DNA of 64,000 nucleotides from DASXTC01 sp036505635 (GTDB taxonomy: Bacteria; Acidobacteriota; Polarisedimenticolia; JACPZX01; DASXTC01). The stretch is from positions 62,001-126,000 of the forward strand of contig DASXTC010000056.1 of NCBI GenBank assembly GCA_036505635.1, written 5' to 3'. Every line of letters starts with the position of its first letter. The first letter of the stretch is position 1. The notes below the pieces were generated by a model. The model had not been told where the DNA came from. It worked only from the letters and a program-made list of their open reading frames with translations, and made no database searches. Shown piece by piece: positions 16,567 to 25,249 of this stretch. Made by a program: the position numbers and the translations under genes.

Positions 16567-17562
16567 TCAGCCCCCGGGGAAGAACCTCAGCAGCGCGGCG
16601 CGCCGGTCGCCGAACCTGCGCGAGAGCTCCTCGTTGTTGTCGATCGCGAGATAGAGGACCCGTCCGGCGTCCACGGCGATTCCCTCCACGCGAGGGAATC
16701 TCAGGCCGACGTAGTCGAGCCGGTCCTCGGTTGCGGCAAAGCTGAAGGATCCCACCAGCACCAGGGAAGGCGGCGGAGCGTCCACGACGCGCGCGGCGGG
16801 CTCCACCACCTCGAACTCCAGGACCCTCTGGTTCGTGCGCGCGACCAGAAGCAGGTGCCCCGAGGCGGCGTCCCATGTCGCCGCCGAGATGTCGGGACCG
16901 ACCTCCTCGGGAAGTCTGAGGGAGGTGCGCCCCTTCACGGTGGCCCCGGCGCAGGGGCGCTCGGGGAGATCGAAGAGATAGGCCGCCCTCGGATCGCGCT
17001 CCTTGGCGACGAAGAGGCGCGGGCCCGGCAGGATCGCCATCGCCTCGATGCCGCAGTTGGCCCGTCCGATGAGGCACGTGCCCTGGATCCCGGTCTGCCA
17101 CGCCGCGCAGACGTGCGTCGGGAACGGATGGACGACGAAGATCGTGCCATTTGTTTCGGAGGCGAGGAGGACTTCCCCTCCCGGAAGCTCGGCGAGCGCC
17201 TCGAGATCGGTCTCCTCCGGCAGTCCCCGCGGCTCCCACGAAGCCTCCAGTCTCACGCCGCCGCCCGGACCCGCGAGGCCCAGCTGGTAAATCCTCCGGT
17301 ACGAGTCGCTGATCGTGTAGAGGGATCCGCCGCGCAGCAGCAGGTCGGAAGGCTCGGTGACTCCGGGGATCGGGTCGATGCGCACGCGCGAAGGATCGGC
17401 CGGCGTGTCGCGCCACAGGGAGGTCAGGGTCGTGGGACGTGTTTGGGGCACGCTCTGACTTGAGTGTCCGGCTGGCGCGGCACGGCCATCGGGGATCAGG
17501 CCGCCTGGATCGCGCGCCGCCGGCAGGGCCAGGGCGAGCAGGATCCCCGCGATCAGCATCAT
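16567..17562 (-). CDS. Secreted SdiA-regulated / esterase-like phytase-type beta-propeller
   Basis: A 331-residue exported protein: short hydrophobic signal (MMLIAGILLALALP), then repeated beta-propeller blades with recurring strand motifs (EPSDLLLRGGSLYTISDS, DLEALAELPGGEVLLASE, GIEAMAILPGPRLFVAKE, RVEGIAVDAGRVLYLAID). The alternation matches the SdiA-regulated (YjiK) and esterase-like phytase propellers. The substrate is unknown. Start codons TTG-ATG-ATG lie at 17565, 17562 and 17559; the first ATG was chosen, with GGAGGG about 10 nt upstream inside the end of the preceding gene. It begins 4 nt after the M28 peptidase stop, hence the same operon. Confidence 0.75.
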   Translation of the reverse strand: MMLIAGILLALALPAARDPGGLIPDGRAAPAGHSSQSVPQTRPTTLTSLWRDTPADPSRVRIDPIPGVTEPSDLLLRGGSLYTISDSYRRIYQLGLAGPGGGVRLEASWEPRGLPEETDLEALAELPGGEVLLASETNGTIFVVHPFPTHVCAAWQTGIQGTCLIGRANCGIEAMAILPGPRLFVAKERDPRAAYLFDLPERPCAGATVKGRTSLRLPEEVGPDISAATWDAASGHLLLVARTNQRVLEFEVVEPAARVVDAPPPSLVLVGSFSFAATEDRLDYVGLRFPRVEGIAVDAGRVLYLAIDNNEELSRRFGDRRAALLRFFPGG

Positions 17563-17566
17563 CAAC

Positions 17567-19300
17567 TTACTTCCCTCCGGTCCCGGACGCCCTCGTCGCC
17601 GCCTCGCGGGCCGCCGCGAACTCGTCGCCGGGGTTCCAGGAGGGGAGCGCGTCCGCGTTGGCCGCCCGGTAGGCCAGGTAGAAGGCGATCATCGCCGTCT
17701 TCTCGGCGCCCTTCATGTCCCAGCTCGCGTCGAACTCGTCGGAGGGGCGGTGATACCTCTTCTCCTGGTACTCCTCCCAGCGCGCCTTGCCCCATGCGGC
17801 GTCGTGCCCCTCGAAGAGCTGTCCATGTTCGATGGAGACCGCGGGCACGCCGATCTTCGCAAAGTTGAAATGGTCGGATCGATAGAACGAACCCTGCTCG
17901 GGGTGCGCGTCAGGGCTGACTGTGAAGTCGAACTCCCTGGCCGCGTCATCGATCAGGGCCTTGAGGGTGGAGCGTTCACCTCCCAGGAAGCTCATGTCCT
18001 TCGACACGCCCAGGACGGTCACCCCGTCGAGGTTGAAGTTGGCCGCGATCTTTCCGGCCGGGAAGGTCGGGTGCGCCGCGTAGTACTCGGAGCCCCGAAG
18101 CCCCTTCTCCTCGCCGGTGACGCCGATGAACACCACCGAGCGCCGGGGCTTGACGGAGGTCAGGCGGAACGCGCGCGCAAGCTCCAGCATCGTTGCCACG
18201 CCCGACGCGTTGTCATAGGCGCCGTTGTAGATCCCGTCCCCCTCGACGTTCGGATCGATGCCGAGATGATCGTAGTGCGCCGTGACGATCACGGCCTGAT
18301 CCTTCAGCGCGTCGTCGTTGCCCGGCACGTAGGCGATCACGTTGGACGAGTCGAATCTGCGGATTCTGCCGACCACGTGGGCCGCCGACTTGACGCCCAG
18401 CGGCACGGGAGTGAAGTCCGGCTTCGCCGCCGCGGCACGCAACGCGTCGAAATCCTTGCCCGCGGCCTTGAGCATTGCCCTGGCGGCCGCCTCGGTGATC
18501 CAGCCGGCCTGCCTCAGAGGCGCGGGGCCGTTCGGATCCAGCTCGTTGAAGGCCTGCTCGCCCGCCCACGAATTGCGCACGACGTCCCAGCCGTAGCCGG
18601 CCGAAGCGTCGGTGTGGATGAGGATGGCGCCGAGAGCGCCCTTCCTGCCCGCGATCGCGTACTTGTAGGTCCATCGGCCGTAGTAGGTCCGGGCCTTGCC
18701 CCCGAAGACGGCCGGGTCGTCCGAAGGCGGATCGTCGACCAGCATCACGAGTACCTTGCCGGCGACGTTGGCTCCCTTGTAGTCGTCCCACTTGAAGTCC
18801 GGCGCCACCACCCCGTGCCCCACGAAGACCATTTCGCCCGAGCTGTCCACGAGCGGCTGCTGCGTCTCGGACCAGAGCACGAAGTCCTCTTTGTACCTGA
18901 GTGGCGGCCCGGCCGGACCCGCGGTTCCGGAGAGGGCGAGCGTGCTCTCGCCCCCCGTCTGGACACCGACCAGCGGCACGCGCTGCATGAATGTGTTGGC
19001 GCCGGCCCCTCTCCAGAGCCCCGAGATCTCCAGATAGGTGGCGATGTAGTCGGCCGCGCGATCTCCTCCCGGCTGACCCGTGCCCCTCCCCTCGAACAGG
19101 TCGCTGGAGAGGTATCGCAGGTGCGCGCGGATCCGCGCTCCGTTGATCGTCCGCATCGCGGCGTCCACCTCCTTGGGCAGCGCGGTGGCGCCGCCGGCGG
19201 CCGGCGGCGTCTGAGCCTGGAGTGGAAGGAACAGGGGCGCGGCCAGCACCACGGCCGCGACGGTGGAGACGACCTTCATCGCTCGCGTCACACGAACCAT
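17567..19300 (-). CDS. Secreted M28 family metallopeptidase with PA domain
   Basis: A 577-residue exported zinc aminopeptidase-type enzyme. Order: signal peptide (1-30), a helical N-terminal segment, a protease-associated (PA) insert (about 150-270, with MVFVGHGVVAPDFKWDDYKG), then the M28 core. Zinc and catalytic motifs are VTAHYDHLG (His ligand), GAYDNASG (bridging Asp), TGEEKGLRGSEYY (Glu pair), NLDG (Asp) and SIEHGQLFEGHD or the later YHRPSD (His). The ATG at 19300 has GAGGT upstream. It begins 4 nt after the molybdoenzyme FAD subunit, so it belongs to that transcript. It is a separate subfamily from the M28 enzyme at 4136. Confidence 0.9.
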   Translation of the reverse strand: MVRVTRAMKVVSTVAAVVLAAPLFLPLQAQTPPAAGGATALPKEVDAAMRTINGARIRAHLRYLSSDLFEGRGTGQPGGDRAADYIATYLEISGLWRGAGANTFMQRVPLVGVQTGGESTLALSGTAGPAGPPLRYKEDFVLWSETQQPLVDSSGEMVFVGHGVVAPDFKWDDYKGANVAGKVLVMLVDDPPSDDPAVFGGKARTYYGRWTYKYAIAGRKGALGAILIHTDASAGYGWDVVRNSWAGEQAFNELDPNGPAPLRQAGWITEAAARAMLKAAGKDFDALRAAAAKPDFTPVPLGVKSAAHVVGRIRRFDSSNVIAYVPGNDDALKDQAVIVTAHYDHLGIDPNVEGDGIYNGAYDNASGVATMLELARAFRLTSVKPRRSVVFIGVTGEEKGLRGSEYYAAHPTFPAGKIAANFNLDGVTVLGVSKDMSFLGGERSTLKALIDDAAREFDFTVSPDAHPEQGSFYRSDHFNFAKIGVPAVSIEHGQLFEGHDAAWGKARWEEYQEKRYHRPSDEFDASWDMKGAEKTAMIAFYLAYRAANADALPSWNPGDEFAAAREAATRASGTGGK

Positions 19301-19304
19301 CGAA

Positions 19305-20279
19305 TCACCTCGCAGGGAGAGTCAGTCGGGTCAGGAGCCGGCGGGCCAGTACGCCCACCATCCGTTTGCGGTACTGAGGGGGAAACATGACATTGCGCAC
19401 CGGCTGGATCCTCGCCGCGATGGCCGCGGCCAGATCCTGGATGAGCGCCGGTGTGAGGCGCTCGCCCCGCGCCGGCCCGGTGATATCGGAATAGATCAGG
19501 GGCGTCATCGAGACAGCGTTGACCACCACCTGCAGATCCTCGACAATCCCGCCGTCGAGCTTCACAGCCGCCGCCACGCCGGCGTCGGGAAAGTCGTACG
19601 AGTCGCGCAGACGCAGCTTCAGGTAGCCGGCGCGATAGGACTCGGCCTCCGGCGGCAGCCGGACGCTGGTGAGAATGTCGCCGCGCCGCAGCACGTTGCG
19701 CCGGATGCCGTCGGGCTGGAAGAAATCGCGCGCCCTGACCTCCCGCTCCCCCTCGAACCCGTGGATAGTGAAAGTGGCGTCCAGCGCGAGGAGCACGGCT
19801 GCCGCGTCTCCGGAGTAGACGGCATAGCAGACCTCCTTCTGCGGCACCACGAGGCAGACGTCGCCGTCGGCCTTCATGCAATACCCCTTCGACGCCCGCC
19901 AGTCATGCGACTGGTTGAAGTAGTAGCAGCGCGTCTCCACGAGCAGGTTGCCCCCCAGCGTCGCCTGCTGCCGCACCAGCGGCGTGGCGACCTGCTCGAC
20001 CGCCTCGATCAGACCGGGCCAGCGGCGCTGCACGTCCGGGTCCCGCTCGAGCTCCACCAGACGCATCATCGCGCCGAGCGATCCGCCGTTCATCGCGTGC
20101 AGGTCGGGCACGCGCCACAGCGCGATGACGTTTCGCCGGGGATTGAGGCGGTTCTTGTAGTTGGGCAGGAGATCGGTGCCCCCGCCCACGTAATCGAAGT
20201 CGTTATCGCACGACGCGGCCACTATGAGAGCTTCGTCGATGGAGGTGGGCCTGTGAAGGCGGAAGGCGGGCAGGATCAT
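19305..20279 (-). CDS. Xanthine-oxidase-family FAD subunit, HcrB-like with [4Fe-4S] loop
   Basis: A 324-residue FAD-binding medium subunit. The flavin-binding motif VGGGTDLLPN is near residue 31, and TLGGNLLVETRC near 107 is the second FAD contact. Four cysteines at 118, 134, 142 and 151 lie in a loop insert. This 16-8-9 spacing is that of the extra [4Fe-4S] cluster of the 4-hydroxybenzoyl-CoA reductase beta subunit, which other family members lack. It would pass electrons between FAD and the [2Fe-2S] subunit during reductive dehydroxylation. The ATG at 20279 precedes the conserved MILPAF start; the open frame upstream overlaps the large-subunit gene and was not used. Confidence 0.85.
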   Translation of the reverse strand: MILPAFRLHRPTSIDEALIVAASCDNDFDYVGGGTDLLPNYKNRLNPRRNVIALWRVPDLHAMNGGSLGAMMRLVELERDPDVQRRWPGLIEAVEQVATPLVRQQATLGGNLLVETRCYYFNQSHDWRASKGYCMKADGDVCLVVPQKEVCYAVYSGDAAAVLLALDATFTIHGFEGEREVRARDFFQPDGIRRNVLRRGDILTSVRLPPEAESYRAGYLKLRLRDSYDFPDAGVAAAVKLDGGIVEDLQVVVNAVSMTPLIYSDITGPARGERLTPALIQDLAAAIAARIQPVRNVMFPPQYRKRMVGVLARRLLTRLTLPAR

Positions 20280-20289
20280 CGGGTCTCTC

Positions 20290-22647
20290 TCAGCTCCCGA
20301 CCGTGGCCGGACGGCGGGGGGCGCGTTTTCCCTCCCGGCGGCTGGACTCGCGTGAGGGCCTGGCTCCCGGACCCCCACGGCCATCCTGCAGGGCCGTCAG
20401 GATCCGGTCCGGCGTCATGGGGAGCTCCTTCAACCGGACGCCCACCGCGTCGTAGATCGCGTTGGCGACGGCGGGGGCCACCGGGAGGATCGGGCCTTCA
20501 CCCGCCTCCTTGGCGCCGAACGGCCCCTCGGGATCGTTCGTCTCGATCATGAAGACCTCCACCGGCGGCATCTGCCTGGGCGTGAGGGTGCGGTAGTCGA
20601 GCAGGTTGGCGTCCAGGATGTTCCCCCGGTTGTAGCGGAAGTCCTCCGTGAGGGCCTGTCCGAGCCCCATGTGGACGCACCCCTGGATCTGCCCCACGAC
20701 CGCCAGCGGGTTGAGCGCGCGACCGCAGTCGTGCGCCGCCCACATCTTCCTGACGGTGACGAACCCCGTCTCGGGATCGACGCCGACGCGCGCGACGTAG
20801 GCCTGAAACGTGTAGGAGGGGGAGAGCCCCGCGGCGGCCCCCTTGAACTTGCCTCCCATCGGCGGCGCCGCGGCGTAGCAGCCGCGCGCGACGAGCGCCC
20901 CCTTGTCCTTGATCGCCTCCTGCAGCGCGTCCATGAAGCTTACCGTGATGTCGGGGCTGGGCGCGTAGACCAGCTTCTCATCCAGAAGGACGAAGCCCGC
21001 CGCCGGCTGTCCGGTCAGCACCGAGGCGGCGGCCACCAGCTCCTTTCGGATCTCCTCGGCGGCGCGCAAGGCCGCGTTGCCCGCCATGAAGGTGACGCGG
21101 GAAGAGTACGAGCCCAGGTCGATGGGCGCCGTGTCGCTGTCGGACGAGAAGACCCGGATCCGGTCCAGCCCGACCCCCAGCGGCTCGGCGACGCACTGCG
21201 CCAGCATCGTGTCGCTCCCCTGGCCGATCTCCGCGGCCAGCGAGTGCACCGTGATCCCGCCGTCGCTGTCTATCTTGATGTGCACGGTGGACTGGGGCGT
21301 CTTGGTCCAATGGATCGGCAGCGCCGACCCGCTGATGTAGAAGCCGCAGGCGACGCCGATTCCCTCCCCGTAGGGCAGCTTGCCGTGCAGGTCGTTCCAT
21401 CCCGAGGCCCCCCGCACCGCCTCGAGCCCCTCGCGGGTTCCGTTGCTCGTGATCCGAAACTCGTTGATGGTTTTCGTCATCGGCGGCAGCAGGTTCCTGA
21501 GCCTGAAGTCAATCGGATCGATGCCGGCGTCCTCGGCCAGGATGTCCACGAGGACCTCCATCGCGAAGCGGGAGTTCACCGCCCCGTGGCCCCGCATGGC
21601 CCCGGAAGGAGGCTTGTTCGTGTAGACGCGCCGGCCAGAGTAGCGGAAGTTGTCGACCCGGTAGGGGCCCATGCACAGAACGCCGTTGTAGTACGTGGTC
21701 ACCACGCCGAACGAGCCCCAGGCGCCACCGTCGATGAGCGACTTGAGATCCAGCCCCGTGATCAGACCCTCCCGCGACACACCCATGGCCATCAGGGTGC
21801 GCGTGGGATGCCTTCCGTGGTTGGTGATGAAGACCTCTTCCCGGTCGAAGAGGATCTTCACAGGACGCTTCGTTCTGATCGAAAGGAGCGCCGCGATCAT
21901 CTCGTGGGGGAAGGGATCGCTCTTGCCGCCAAATGCGCCCCCCACCATCGGCCGGATCACGCGGATCCGGTGCATCGGCATCGACAGCACCTCGGACAGC
22001 GCGCGGTGCAGGTAGTGCGGCACCTGCGTGGCAGACCACACGGTGAGCCGACCGTCGTGATCGTGATGGGCGATGACGCAATGGGGCTCCGTGAAGGCGT
22101 GGGTCACCGCGGCGAACCGGAACTCGTGCTTCTCCACGAAGGCCGAGGAGGCGAAGGCCGCGTCGACGTCGCCGAAGTTCTGGTCGACCGCCTTCTGGAT
22201 GTTCGTGCCATCGAGGGTCTTGTCGTGAATCGGGGTGCTGGTCTTTTCGAGGGCGTCGTCGATGGTGAGGATCGGCTTGAGCGGCTCGTAGCGCACGTCG
22301 ATGAGGCGCACGGCCTCCAGGGCGATCTCCTCTTCGTCGGCCGCGACCCCCGCCACGCAATCGCCGATGTAGATGACGCGTTCCACGGCCATGGCCGTCT
22401 CGTCGCGGCTCACCGGCAGCACGCCGAACCTGACGGTGGACTCGCGACCGGTGACCACGGCGCGGACACCGGGCAGCGCCTCGGCCCGCGAGGTGTCGAT
22501 CGAAAGGATGCGCGCGTGGGGAAGCGGGCTGCGCAGGATCTTCCCCACAAGCATCCCCGGGAGCTTGATGTCATCCGTGTAGACCCCGCTCCCCGTCACC
22601 TTCGCGCGGGCGTCCACCAGCGGCGCCGGCTTGCCCACCACGCTCAC
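20290..22647 (-). CDS. Xanthine-oxidase-family molybdopterin subunit, HcrA-like
   Basis: A 785-residue molybdenum-cofactor subunit. Recognisable elements are GSGVYTDDIKLPGML at the N-terminus, GGAFGGKSDPF (cofactor-binding Gln/Gly loop region), AMRGHGAVNSRF, AEIGQGSDTMLAQ and the catalytic-Glu loop GAKEAGEGP near the C-terminus. With its FAD and [2Fe-2S] neighbours it forms an alpha2beta2gamma2-type hydroxylase or dehydroxylase. The GTG start at 22647 overlaps the [2Fe-2S] gene's stop (GTGA). About 30 basic, low-complexity residues trail the usual C-terminus. 4-Hydroxybenzoyl-CoA reductase is the best guess because of the neighbouring HcrB-like loop; another aromatic acyl-CoA or heterocycle is possible. 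Confidence 0.85.
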   Translation of the reverse strand: MSVVGKPAPLVDARAKVTGSGVYTDDIKLPGMLVGKILRSPLPHARILSIDTSRAEALPGVRAVVTGRESTVRFGVLPVSRDETAMAVERVIYIGDCVAGVAADEEEIALEAVRLIDVRYEPLKPILTIDDALEKTSTPIHDKTLDGTNIQKAVDQNFGDVDAAFASSAFVEKHEFRFAAVTHAFTEPHCVIAHHDHDGRLTVWSATQVPHYLHRALSEVLSMPMHRIRVIRPMVGGAFGGKSDPFPHEMIAALLSIRTKRPVKILFDREEVFITNHGRHPTRTLMAMGVSREGLITGLDLKSLIDGGAWGSFGVVTTYYNGVLCMGPYRVDNFRYSGRRVYTNKPPSGAMRGHGAVNSRFAMEVLVDILAEDAGIDPIDFRLRNLLPPMTKTINEFRITSNGTREGLEAVRGASGWNDLHGKLPYGEGIGVACGFYISGSALPIHWTKTPQSTVHIKIDSDGGITVHSLAAEIGQGSDTMLAQCVAEPLGVGLDRIRVFSSDSDTAPIDLGSYSSRVTFMAGNAALRAAEEIRKELVAAASVLTGQPAAGFVLLDEKLVYAPSPDITVSFMDALQEAIKDKGALVARGCYAAAPPMGGKFKGAAAGLSPSYTFQAYVARVGVDPETGFVTVRKMWAAHDCGRALNPLAVVGQIQGCVHMGLGQALTEDFRYNRGNILDANLLDYRTLTPRQMPPVEVFMIETNDPEGPFGAKEAGEGPILPVAPAVANAIYDAVGVRLKELPMTPDRILTALQDGRGGPGARPSRESSRREGKRAPRRPATVGS

Positions 22648-23231
22648 GAGGCCCCTCCCGAAGTCGGTGCCGGCTCGGGGCTCCGCGCGCCGCGCTCTCG
22701 CAGGACCCGGGCCGCGCGCGTGATCGCCTCGATGATCGACAGGTACCCGGTGCAGCGGCACATGTTCCCGGAGATTGCCTCGCGGATCTGTGCTTCGGTC
22801 GGGTCCGGGTTCTGCTCGATGAGGCTGACGGCCGTCATCACGAAGCCCGGCGTGCAGAACCCGCACTGGCTGGCGCCCGTGTCCGCGAACGCCTGCTGGA
22901 CGGGATGGAGCTGACCGCCGGTCTGAGCCTGCGCTATGCCCTCGATGGTCGTCACGCGGGCCCCGTCAGCCTGGAGCGCGAGGGTGAGGCAGGAGAGGAC
23001 CGGACGCCCTTCGAGGATCACCGTGCAGCATCCGCAGGTGCCCATGTCGCAGCCGCGCTTGGTCCCCGTCAGGCCGATCCGTTCGCGCAGGAGATCCAGC
23101 AGGACATCGTAGGGACGCGCCGCCATCCGGTGCCGAGTCCCGTTGACGGTCACGGACATCACCACCCGATCGACGGGCTCACGACGCTGGATCGAGTAGA
23201 GGGTGACGTCGGAGCCGCGCGGATCGCTCAC
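22644..23231 (-). CDS. Xanthine-oxidase-family [2Fe-2S] subunit, HcrC-like
   Basis: The small iron-sulfur subunit. The plant-type [2Fe-2S] ligands are in KRGCDMGTCGCCTV plus a later SCLTLA cysteine. The second, helical cluster domain has QCGFCTPGFVM and NMCRCTGY. From the GTG at 23231 it is 195 residues, with a 24-residue N-terminal extension; from the ATG at 23159 it is 171 residues, closer to the family length. The GTG overlaps the upstream MocA-like stop (GTGA), a junction style used repeatedly here, and was kept. The stop in turn overlaps the large-subunit start, so all four genes are coupled. Confidence 0.88.
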   Translation of the reverse strand: MSDPRGSDVTLYSIQRREPVDRVVMSVTVNGTRHRMAARPYDVLLDLLRERIGLTGTKRGCDMGTCGCCTVILEGRPVLSCLTLALQADGARVTTIEGIAQAQTGGQLHPVQQAFADTGASQCGFCTPGFVMTAVSLIEQNPDPTEAQIREAISGNMCRCTGYLSIIEAITRAARVLRERGARSPEPAPTSGGAS

Positions 23232-23899
23232 GGCGAGAGATCTCCCGTCCGGTTGCCCCGGCGGCCTCCCCTGCCTGTCCGCTGCCGGTACGACGCGACC
23301 GCCTGACGGTACTGCTCGGGCGTGTTCATCTGGGTGACGACACCGGGATTGTTCAGAGCCGAAAGCTCCGTCTCCCCTTCACGCAGGTTCACGTAGCCGT
23401 TGAGAGGCTCGTCGTCACCCAACTCCAGGATCGGGGCGCGGTGGACGTCGGAGAACAGCACCGGATGACCGCGCTGGTTCTCGAAGGAGGCGACGAAGAT
23501 GGAGCGCCCGCGCGGCTTGGCCTCGTGCCGCTCGATCAGCGCGTCGATGTCGGCGCTCGTCACGAGCGGCAGGTCGACCGGCAACAGGACAAACGCGTCG
23601 CTCGCGCCCGACATGGCCTCGAGCCCCACCTTTAGCGAGGAGGTCTGCCCACGCTCGTACTGCTCATTGACGGCGATCACGAGCCTGTCCTCTGGCTGAC
23701 CCTTCGAGCACCTGTCCGCCTCGGCGCGCACCGCGTCGGCGTCGGCTCCGAGCACGAGGATCGTCTCCTCCGCGCGGGAGCCGAAGCAGGCCTGCAGCAC
23801 CAGTGACAGGCAGGTCTCGCCGTCAAAATCGAGCAGCGGCTTCGGCTGGCCCATGCGCCGGGAGGCTCCTGCGGCGAGGACGATGATAGATGTTTTCAC
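23228..23899 (-). CDS. MocA-like molybdenum cofactor nucleotidyltransferase
   Basis: A 223-residue nucleotidyltransferase with the signature LAAGASRRMGQPKPLL at its N-terminus (nucleotide and metal binding) and LPVDLPLVTSADID (the catalytic Asp strand). This is the MobA/MocA fold; MocA attaches CMP to molybdopterin, the cofactor form used by xanthine-oxidase-family enzymes. Coupling to the three reductase subunits by a GTGA overlap supports that role. Start is GTG at 23899, immediately before KTSIIVLAAG. Other NTP-transferase uses such as purine catabolism accessory proteins cannot be excluded. Confidence 0.85.
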   Translation of the reverse strand: MKTSIIVLAAGASRRMGQPKPLLDFDGETCLSLVLQACFGSRAEETILVLGADADAVRAEADRCSKGQPEDRLVIAVNEQYERGQTSSLKVGLEAMSGASDAFVLLPVDLPLVTSADIDALIERHEAKPRGRSIFVASFENQRGHPVLFSDVHRAPILELGDDEPLNGYVNLREGETELSALNNPGVVTQMNTPEQYRQAVASYRQRTGRGGRRGNRTGDLSP

Positions 23900-23932
23900 G
23901 CTGGCCGATTCTACTTGGCCCCGCCGGGGCTG

Positions 23933-24154
23933 TCAAAGAGTCCGCGCGAGCCGCCGACTTTCATCCCACAGCAGAAAAACGAGGCCGGCGGCCACGAGTG
24001 ACGCGCCTGCGTAGAGGTGAGCTCCAGGCCGTTCGCCGAAGATGAGGAACGCGTAGAGGAGGCTGGGCCCGATCGCCATCAGGAGGAGCCAGCCGTATCC
24101 GGCGGGCCGGTAGAGCGTGATGGCGTGGGAGGGGCCGGCACGCCCCGGCTTCAC
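23933..24154 (-). CDS. Small membrane protein coupled to the REC-PATAN gene
   Basis: A 73-residue protein read from a GTG at 24154 that overlaps the stop of the upstream response-regulator gene (GTGA at 24151-24154). It has two hydrophobic helices (about residues 22-42 and 47-64) and a charged tail. No family was recognised. The frame extends upstream without a stop, but that part is antisense-like filler inside the regulator gene. The exact 4-nt overlap, identical to other true junctions nearby, is the main support. A membrane anchor or partner for the regulator is possible. Confidence 0.55.
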   Translation of the reverse strand: MKPGRAGPSHAITLYRPAGYGWLLLMAIGPSLLYAFLIFGERPGAHLYAGASLVAAGLVFLLWDESRRLARTL

Positions 24155-25128
24155 GAAGCGCCGCCCTCCGGCACCGGTTCGAGAATCCCCTGTCCCAGGA
24201 GATCGTTCAGGGCGCGGTAGGCGTCGAGGTCCCTCTGGGGGACCGTGTCGACGATCTGCGCCATGGTCGCGCCGCGTGCTCCCGCCGTGTGCAGGATGAT
24301 CCGCTGGGTGGTGGACAGGTCCATCGAATCGATGGCCTTCGCCCGCGCGGCCGGAACCCGCATCCTGGTTCCGCGCGCGGGCAGCCTCGCGATCAGGTCG
24401 CGCAGCTCGTCCAGGTGGGCAAAACCGTCCATGAGGATCGAGGAGGTGCTGCCGGCGATGGCCGTCTCGATCAGGCGGACCGGTCCGCCCGGCTCGAACT
24501 CGAAGCGGGCCGAGGGCCAGGCCATGATGCGGAAGAGCGCCTTCTCCCCCGTCAGCCCCTGCGTCTCGGCGTTGAGGATTCGGCCATCGCCGAAGTAGAT
24601 GCGTGCCACCGACTCGCCCCACAGGTGCAGTGTGCCCGAGCGGATGTTCAGGCTGAGAAGCTGGAGCAGGTCGGACATCGGAATGTGATCGGTGTGACCG
24701 GAGAGCCGGTCCGCCTGGGGGGCCCCCTCGACGGGGGGCCCGCTCTCCCTCGCGCCGGCGCGGCGCAGCACGGCCTCCACGCGCGCGACCAGCTCTTCCT
24801 TGGAGAAGGGCTTGCAGACATAGTCGTCGGCGCCGATCTCGAGCCCCTTGATCCTCTTCGGTACGTCGCGCTCCGTGGTGAGGATGATGATGGGGATGCT
24901 GCGGGTGGCGGGGGCGCGGCGCACTTCCTCGCACAGCGCCCAGCCGTCCATGACCGGCATCAGGATGTCGGCGATGATCAGATCGGGGCGAGCCTCCGCG
25001 ATACGGGCGAGCGCCTCCGACCCATCGGCCGCGGCCGAGACATCGAAGCCGGCAGGAGTGAGCGAATCGGAGATGACCTGCCGGATGAGGGCGCTGTCAT
25101 CCACGACCAGGATTCGTCCTCTGGACAT
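24151..25128 (-). CDS. Response regulator with PATAN (DUF4388) domain
   Basis: About 325 residues. The receiver domain (1-120) has VVDDS, phospho-acceptor Asp in IIADILMPVMDG, Thr in LTTE and Lys in CKPFSKEE. A PATAN/DUF4388 domain (about 145-230; pattern SGTLHLWG...ARIYFGDGRILNAE) follows, then a helical winged-helix-like tail. PATAN domains are associated with signalling, gliding and GTPase-linked regulation in delta-proteobacteria and relatives. The ATG at 25128 lies just before RGRILVVDDS; a GTG at 25137 is an alternative adding three residues. Neither has a good ribosome site. It heads the minus-strand run ending in recG. Confidence 0.85.
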   Translation of the reverse strand: MSRGRILVVDDSALIRQVISDSLTPAGFDVSAAADGSEALARIAEARPDLIIADILMPVMDGWALCEEVRRAPATRSIPIIILTTERDVPKRIKGLEIGADDYVCKPFSKEELVARVEAVLRRAGARESGPPVEGAPQADRLSGHTDHIPMSDLLQLLSLNIRSGTLHLWGESVARIYFGDGRILNAETQGLTGEKALFRIMAWPSARFEFEPGGPVRLIETAIAGSTSSILMDGFAHLDELRDLIARLPARGTRMRVPAARAKAIDSMDLSTTQRIILHTAGARGATMAQIVDTVPQRDLDAYRALNDLLGQGILEPVPEGGAS

Positions 25129-25249
25129 ATCGGACACGCATGTTAGTGTCCCCCGCGCCGCCGGATCAACACGGCGGACAAGGCGCCCGGTGCGCCGCGG
25201 CGGGCGCGCATGATATGATGCGCTCGCTTCTTTCCCCGGATGGACAGGC

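Noticed and set aside
16511..17416. Long N-terminal extension of RecG
   Set aside because: It is antisense-like, Arg/Pro-rich, overlaps the beta-propeller gene in another frame and lies upstream of the conserved RecG N-terminus.
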